DNA of 24,500 nucleotides from Hypsibius dujardini (taxonomy: Eukaryota; Tardigrada; Eutardigrada; Parachela; Hypsibiidae): assembly GCA_001579985.1 (NCBI GenBank), contig LRSR01008027.1, positions 1 through 24,500 of the forward strand, given 5' to 3'. The notes under the pieces are model-generated. The model ran no database searches. It was given only the letters and a program-made list of their open reading frames with translations, and was not told the DNA's origin. Position 1 is the first letter of the stretch. Every line of letters begins with the position of its first letter. Positions 18,371 to 24,500 of the stretch are shown piece by piece. The position numbers and the translations under genes are program-made.

Positions 18371-20262
18371 ACTGAAAGAACCGGGAGAGAATTGGCTCAA
18401 AAATGGGGTGTCTAGTCAGGCAGATGCTGCTGCGGTAATCCAAAAGGAACAAAAAAGTGAGGGATAAGAAGGAAATTTGGATTTCTCCTTTGGAAATTTC
18501 CTTTTACACTTCACAAATTAAATTGACACTTCATGTGATGCGACGGACGATGTTCATTGAAAAGAACATACCTCCTTTCTGTTGATGCTTCGGGGAATTT
18601 AATAGCACAGGGAAAGGTTTTGTAAAAGTTGGGTTGGGATACACGGGGCAAATGAGAGTTCCGACTTTTGGAAAGCACGAATTGAAAAAACCAAAACAGC
18701 AACTTCAAAAGCGTTGTTTTGTCACAGTGGGCTAACCATGTCGACAAATGATCGGAATTTACTCAACTTAGTATGGTGAGCCGTGTGGCCAAAATTTGGA
18801 ATGACATGGAATGGAATGCGGAAACAAGCTGGAACTGAGCTGGAATTGCAGTTAAGGTTTCTTCAGGGCCAGACTTGGAACTAAAACTTGGTGGAATTGT
18901 AATTGCCGCTAAGAGTTTATGTTTGTAATGAACCCAAAAACAAAATTCCATGTTGCGAAAAGCCTTTCATCCTATGGCGTGCGTAGTGAGCAAAGCGGTC
19001 TACGGAATAAGGATTGCAAAGTTAAACGAAACTAAAAACCTAAATTAAAATTAAACTAAAAATGTGAGTGACTGATTTTTTTTGTTTTAGCTCTAGAGTT
19101 TTTTTAAGAAAACTAAACTGGTCGAAGTGGGAGAAATTATGAAAAGATCATTATATTACTCAAATAAATATTTTATTTTGTATTATTTTAATATATTTCC
19201 AATATTTAAGTAATTTGACCAAAAACTAAACTGTTGTTTTATGCTAGTGTTGAATATGAAATATAGTTCCGGAATAAAAATAATCGGGGGGACATGTGAA
19301 ATACGTTTTCGAAGCTACATGTAATTACATGTTTCTATTAATGTTCAAATTTCGATTACTTTGTAAGTTTCGCGCTAGATGATAATTAACGTGCAGATAT
19401 GGTCAGACGCAGCGGTGCAAGGCAGTGCATAGTTTCTCGTGACTGAAGAGATACGTTTCTCGGTCGTATACAGATATGCGCAGCCTTTGTTATCGTCAGA
19501 AACCTTTCGCGGAAGTGAAATGACCTTGCCAATTTGTCACTCCATTTGCCTGCGTGCTTCCCGGTTAACAGAAGTGTAAATTGCTACCGTATGCTCGCGA
19601 TCTCAAGGGACACTTTTCCGCCCTACCCGTAAATTTTAACCAACCCGTAAATTTTAACCAACCCGGGCAGTGCCTATTCAGTGCTGTTCACCAAATCACC
19701 ACTGTAGGGACAAATGTACTTTAAAGCACGACTGTACAATCACTCAATCAAGCACAATGAGTACAAATATACTTTAAAGCACAACTGTACAATCACTCAA
19801 TCAAAGACTACAAATATACGGAAAAGCACATCTGTACAATCAATCAATCAAACACGATGAGTAACCTGTATGAAATCAGTCAAGGAGAGAAGAGTGAATC
19901 AGATTGAACGTTCAATCGAGTGAAGGGCCATACCGAGGGAGGCGGGGCTTAGCTGTCCCTTGAGATCGCGAGCACACGGTAATTGTTGCGTGAAACAGCA
20001 AAGCGCAATTTTAGACATTCCGCAGGTCATGATTAGCCTGACATATCTCTAGCAGCAATTGTTCACTCCTTATCAGGCAGCTGGGAATTAATATCGCCCA
20101 ATTGTCTTGCCTTTGTCACCGGTATTAGAGTTGGATATAGGAAAACCTGTTGCAGCAGGAGGCAACGAGACATCAAACTCTCTCTTGATGGCATGTTGAT
20201 TTCTTCGCTGGAAAACATTACATTTTTAGCACTTGTACGAACCTTAATTTCGCCCTAGCAAA
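18371..20262. other. Divergent intergenic region between CHMP5 and the lectin-like gene (1892 bp)
   Basis: It must contain both promoters. A TIR element occupies 19585-19981. The remaining sequence is AT-rich and no gene is recognised. A splice-acceptor-like CGCCCTAG ends 4 bp before the lectin-gene ATG. Confidence 0.6.
19585..19981. mobile_element. MITE-like element with 28-bp terminal inverted repeats and internal tandem units
   Basis: Arm 19585-19612 (with GCTCGCGATCTCAAGGGACA) and arm 19954-19981 are 28 bp with one mismatch. Inside are two 18-bp copies of CCCGTAAATTTTAACCAA-type sequence (19625-19660). Three tandem units of 47-57 bp follow (19710-19762, 19763-19809, 19810-19866), each with ACAAAT, AAAGCAC and CTGTACAATCA. 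No transposase. A clear target-site duplication was not identified. Confidence 0.75.
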
Positions 20263-21023
20263 ATGAAAATCCCAAATGTCTATCTATCTTTTTCACTTCT
20301 GGTTAGCCTTTTTGGTAAGGGTTTTTCGGCAGAAATTGATCAATCTAGACGGAAGTTTTTATAGTTTATATAATGCATTAGGGAAGAAACGATTGTTCCT
20401 AACAAATTTATTCCTGATTTCGGTTTAGGTTTTTTGGAGGCTTTCCGTTGCCCCGGACCGTCTTGGGTACCGCGCCGTGGCTCCAAATTCTGCTACTTCG
20501 TCCGTTTCGCCAGTCACTACACGCAGCGGCTGAGCTGGAACGAAGCTCAGCGAGACTGCAAAGTCCGAGGGGGTGTCCTTGCCTCGGCCAGAGATCAAGC
20601 CGAATTGGTTGGTTTTGTTCACTAAATTTTGTAACGAATGTTTTACCCATAAAATGAATAATACTTGATCTTTGCAGAACTTTATGGGCTTCCTAACGGA
20701 CTCTGAACCAACCACCTCAAATGGAGCATCAATTCTCACCCAGTACTGGTTGGGGCTTTCCTATCAATGGGGCAGCTGGGAATGGACAGAAACTGAGCCT
20801 GAAGTTCCTTTCATCCCCGCCAATTTTCCGCTAATGTAAGGAGACTTCTCTTCGTTGACTTACACTGAGCATCCTAAGAACATATAGTGATAGAAGATTA
20901 GTTAGATAGGTTACAGACAGGTACACAGACAGACAGACAAACAGACACACAGACACATAGACAAACAAACAGACAAACAGACAGAAAGACAGACAGACAG
21001 ACAGACAACAACAGACAGACAGA

Positions 21024-21058
<35 letters not shown>

Positions 21059-24000
21059 GCAGGCAGCGACAGTCAATCACACATTCAGTGCGTCGCTGAG
21101 CACTGAAGTCTCAACATAGCAGATTGTGGTACAAGCTCTAGAACTTTTTTAATTGTAAATTGTAGTGGAACTGATCCGGTTTGGTTAGCGGCGGCATTGG
21201 CCAAAAAGAAGGAACACCGCGGATACGCGCAGTGGATTAACGGAAGTTTTGTGTTGAAGTCTGCCGAAGCGTTTACTCAGAATAGCTGGATCTGCAAAGC
21301 GGCATACAGTAAGCCCATTCAACGAGTAGTCTTGACAATAATTGTGAAAAAATTATTTTAACTTTTGTGGATCTGCAGCTAGTCGACCGTTGTGTAAAAG
21401 CGAGGAAGGATGGCACTTGATCAGCGATAATCGCTGCTGGAAAATGGATCCAGTTGAACGAACCTGGCTTGAGGCCCAACAAAACTGCAGGTAAAGGTTT
21501 TCCTATTTTTCAATTCAAACTTTACCGTGGAGTTACTAAACCACTTTGCCGTATTCCACACGAAGTGATTAGCTTGCTAAATTTATTTTCGCACCTAAAT
21601 ATTTAGTTTACGCCTATTCAGAAATTAAAGAAAATCACGTTTCTTTTAGTCTTATTGACAAGGACCCAGTGTCATTAATGGAAACTAGAAAATATTAAAT
21701 ATTTCATATTAATGGAACATGTAAAACCTTTCACGATATCTTCCAAGGTGTCTTTAAATGATCTCATAGAGCGGAAGGTGCCGTTCTTGCTGTCCCACGA
21801 ATCCAGGAAGAGAGCGACCTCCTTCCGTATTGGTCCACCGGCGAGACAAAAGTTTGGATTGGTCTGAAGATAAACAAGACCGTTTTCGGACCGATCAACC
21901 AGTCCGCGGTATTCTTCGAAGACGGGCGTCCCCTCACCGAGGTTGCCGCGACGAATTTCAACATTTTTAGCGCGCCAAACTTCACACAGTATCTGTAAGC
22001 ACTACAGGGGAAAAAATAATAATGTCTTTCTTCGAAAAGACACAACGTCCAAATTGTTTAATTACAGAAATGATTTACCATTGGGAAATTATTCTGTCGC
22101 CGTGAGAGACTCCCAGATCAATAAACAATGGGATTTGGAGAGCGTCCCTTTTCGAAAGTATCCATCAGCTTGCCAAACCGAGCTAGGTGATATTTATTTA
22201 CCATTAGAAAACTATGATTAAGTAAATGTCTTACGAATAATTTTTAATTTCTGCACAGAAAAATGTCCTTACGGCTGGGATCGTTTCGGGGAGTTCTGCT
22301 TCGAGTTTCACGATTCGGAGGAGGACGCTCGTTCGTGGGATGACGCGAACCGGTACTGCGCCCGACAGGGTGGATACCTGGCTTATGTCGCAGAGTACGT
22401 TTAGAAAACCAACGTTCGTTGGACCTTTACCGATGCAGTAATTATTACGCAATTAATTATATTTCATATTTATCAATTCTTACTTAATACTTAATACTGC
22501 AAAGTGGTCGCTGAAAATGCATTCCTTGCACACTTTTAATCAGTCTGACATGTGGTGGTACTGGTGCATTTAAAATATGATAACAATGTATAAAAGGAAT
22601 GTTTTTTCGCACACAATTATCCAGAATAGTAGCACATTTAATAGTGATAAACGGCATGCACAGAATGTTTTATTTTCTTAGCACACACAATAAGCCCTAA
22701 ACAATGTTTGTGTCACAAGTATAAAATACTAATGTTAATAATTATTTATGACGTCCACGCGCCATCCGACAAGAAATAAAGTTGGTAGTGCTGCATCGAA
22801 AAGTATAAAATTCAAAGAATCCTGTTCTTGCTAAAAAAGAATTTTAAAATCTTGAAAGTTATAACACTAATTCTAAAGCAGGTAATCGAATACTTTAAAA
22901 GAAGATGTACGTCGACTTGAAAGAAAATACGCTTTGCAGACAACGAATCCAAGACTTTTTGGCGGCAAGACTCTCCTCAGACATCATGGGGGAGGATAGT
23001 TTGCAGTACTACTACATCGGTTACAGAGCCGCGCGTAAGTTTGCATTTATTCTTGTCCTTGTATATATTTTGATATTTCACTTAAAATGATTTTGCTGCA
23101 GTGGATGGTATTTTCGCCTGGAATCCCACAAATCCGCTGGGCACCACTTACACCAACTGGCAGACCATTCCCGCTCCGAGCAACGTTACACAGTGCACCC
23201 TCATCAATCGCAGTATGACTGATCACTCCAATGTTATCCATTTTTCATAATCCAGACAAAACCAAGGGTAATACATGAATTTAACTTATTTTCAGGTACC
23301 GGAAAGTGGGAAGCTGCACCCTGTACAGTTAAGGGCGGTTTCATCTGCCAGGCTCACCCGAATAGCGTGACGGGTGCAGATATCACCCACGGTTAGTGCT
23401 GCAGTATACAAAAAAATATTCGAATTTCCCGCCAAAAAAGGAAATTTCGTTCTTTTCGCAGAGGACTTTGAGTGTGATGAGCCGTTTGAAAAGTACATTG
23501 ACGGATGCTACCTCTGGGTCACGAACCCGAAGAACTGGGACGCAGCGAGGCAGCATTGCTTGGATCAGCGGTCGAAATTGGTTGAAATTCAGACGCCCGG
23601 GGAAAATCTTTTCATTCGAAGTACGAACAACCTGAAAATATGTTTAAATAAACACTTGCTTGTATGCATTAATACAATTCCCATTTAACTGTAAAACAGT
23701 AAAATAAATTATGAAATAGTATGCTGGTATTGTAGTAAAAATAATAACATTTTAATAAATGAAAAACAGTTATGTAATAGTTTTTTATTATTATTGTAAC
23801 ATCACGAAGAATATCAATATATTAAAATAATTTATAATTTGTTTAACAGATAAAGTGAGAGATATCGCGGACGTTTGGATCGGTGTGAGGAGAATGGATA
23901 CTGCCACCAACCCCCAATTCCCTCAAGTGATTACGCTGTACGGTGACGGAGCCCCTGTAAGCATCCCCCAAATCAAAAGATAATAGTGAGAGGGTACATT

Positions 24001-24216
24001 TTTGTTCTCAATTCTATGAACACTTTTATCTCATGCAGATTAACATGCACGCGTATACAAACTTTGCAACTCCGCCGAAGGAGTCTTTTTACGATCGAAG
24101 CGTCGCTTGCTATTTCCTCAAGTCGAATTACTCGACGTCCGTTTATGCTTATTACGGAAAATGGATTGTCGCAAAGTGTACCGAGCCAAAGCAGTTCTTC
24201 TGTTACCATCGCGGAA
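20263..24216 (+). CDS. Secreted/membrane protein with at least four C-type lectin-like domains (mannose-receptor-like), 3' partial
   Basis: Exons: 20263-20314, 20429-20607, 20678-20835, 21166-21308, 21379-21490, 21770-21994, 22068-22186, 22259-22394, 22940-23034, 23102-23212, 23296-23391, 23462-23620, 23850-23956, 24039-24216. They join in frame for 623 codons and end at donor GTAAG, so the gene continues outside the window. Exon 1 encodes a hydrophobic signal peptide (MKIPNVYLSFSLLVSLF). Four CTLDs follow: about residues 24-177, 178-329, 330-475 and 476-623. Landmarks are YWLGLSYQWGSWEW (CTLD1), VWIGLKI (CTLD2), TYTNWQTIPAPSNVTQC with GGFICQ (CTLD3) and VWIGVRR with KCTEPKQFFCYH (CTLD4). Several N-x-S/T sites (NGS, NKT, NQS, NFT, NVT, NYS) fit an extracellular protein. 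No clear EPN/QPD and WND calcium-site motifs are seen, so sugar binding is doubtful. Whether a transmembrane segment follows cannot be known here. Confidence 0.92.
20429..21308 (+). other. CTLD module 1 (exons 2-4), flanked by phase-1 introns
   Basis: This long-form C-type lectin-like domain starts CPGPSW and has the αA cysteine in DCKVRGG, the core WLGL, and the terminal WICK. The usual second disulfide pair (the cysteine before and the cysteine after the WND position) is absent; between DCK and WICK there is no cysteine at all. Internal introns are phase 0 and phase 2. Confidence 0.85.
20912..21060. repeat. CAGA microsatellite, lectin-gene intron 3
   Basis: ACAG/ACAC/AACAG units run with interruptions and become purer at 21027-21059. 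The array lies in the 330-bp intron 3. Confidence 0.9.
21379..22186 (+). other. CTLD module 2 (exons 5-7), flanked by phase-1 introns
   Basis: This module contains CKSEEGWHLISDNRCW, the αA cysteine in QQNCRAEG, WIGL, and a final ACQTE. As in module 1, no cysteine lies between NCR and ACQ, so the second conserved disulfide is missing. Both internal introns are phase 2. It has four N-x-S/T sites. Confidence 0.82.
22259..23391 (+). other. CTLD module 3 (exons 8-11), flanked by phase-1 introns
   Basis: This is the most canonical of the four domains: CPYGWDRFGEFCFEF, then ANRYCARQGGYLAYV, FAWNPTNPLGTTYTNW, TQCTL, KWEAAPC and GGFICQ. All expected cysteines of a long-form CTLD are present. It is split by three introns (phases 2, 1, 1), including the 545-bp intron 8. 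Confidence 0.9.
22395..22939. other. Lectin-gene intron 8 (545 bp)
   Basis: AT-rich sequence. The flanking exons join directly as GGYLAYVAEQRIQDFLAAR within CTLD3, so no extra exon is needed. Nothing else is recognised. Confidence 0.65.
23462..24216 (+). other. CTLD module 4 (exons 12-14), flanked by phase-1 introns
   Basis: It starts FECDEPFEKYIDGCYLW and has ARQHCLDQRSKLVEIQ, VWIGVRR, VACYFLKS and KCTEPKQFFCYH, so all six long-form cysteines are present. Internal introns are phase 1 and phase 0. The exon ends at a GTAAG donor after HRG, phase 1, which suggests that another module follows. Confidence 0.88.
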
Positions 24217-24500
24217 GTAAGTTTTTTTGGTGTAGCATAATAACTTTATTTCTCTAGATGTCATTTATAGAATATGAGTAAATTACGTCACATCCAAAAT
24301 CACACACTAGATGCAAACGAATGAACAAATTCCTACTCAAAACTACAGATACCTAGAGAGAAGTGATTAAACTTCAACACATGAAATTTATGGATATATA
24401 CACAGAAATGAAATAATTACTAATGCCGTTTGTTTTAACCTACATGCTCATGAACTAGATAATTCAATTCATTAAGTACTATTACTGAGTGACTAAAACT
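24217..24500. other. Start of lectin-gene intron 14
   Basis: It begins GTAAGTTTTT and is AT-rich to the window end. No further exon is seen in this 284 bp. Confidence 0.65.

Noticed and set aside
22905-23090. Stand-alone 61-residue plus-strand frame starting MYVDLKENTLC
   Set aside because: The first 35 bases are intron 8. The coding part starts after TTTGCAG at 22940 and is exon 9 of the lectin-like gene.

Overview
This is animal nuclear DNA. All three recognisable genes are split by spliceosomal introns, many of them only 67-110 bp long. Simple-sequence arrays (CAGA/CTGT type) and inverted-repeat (foldback) elements lie in the introns and intergenic DNA. The gene content (a cilium transport gene, an ESCRT-III gene and a multi-domain C-type lectin with a signal peptide) indicates a ciliated metazoan. 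Compact introns mixed with short mobile-element debris suggest an invertebrate; I cannot name the phylum from the sequence alone.

Layout: (1) 1-1888, no gene recognised; it holds a small TIR element and a short KpnI-like tandem motif. (2) 1889-15517, minus strand: a complete IFT172 gene. I could join 24 exons into 1761 codons plus a stop with every phase matching, close to the human length of 1749 aa as I recall it. Its larger introns (1, 3, 7, 21) each contain a foldback element, and at least seven of its smaller introns carry microsatellites. (3) 15518-16490, spacer with an AAT-type microsatellite. (4) 16491-18370, minus strand: a complete CHMP5 gene, 5 exons, 220 aa. (5) 18371-20262, a divergent intergenic region with a 397-bp TIR element that contains three tandem units. 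(6) 20263 to beyond 24216, plus strand: the 5' part of a secreted or membrane protein with at least four C-type lectin-like domains (14 exons, 623 codons seen); it runs off the window.

The genes do not form one pathway. IFT172 acts in intraflagellar transport, CHMP5 in ESCRT-III membrane remodelling and multivesicular-body sorting, and the lectin-like protein probably works outside the cell or at its surface. The most unusual material is structural: a triplicated 3' splice site, a GC-AG intron, a 10 x 28-bp minisatellite touching a splice donor, a near-continuous large palindrome with a one-sided insertion, oppositely oriented tetranucleotide arrays in neighbouring introns, a polyadenylation signal overlapping a stop codon, and a lectin gene whose domain borders are all phase-1 introns while its first two domains have lost a disulfide pair.
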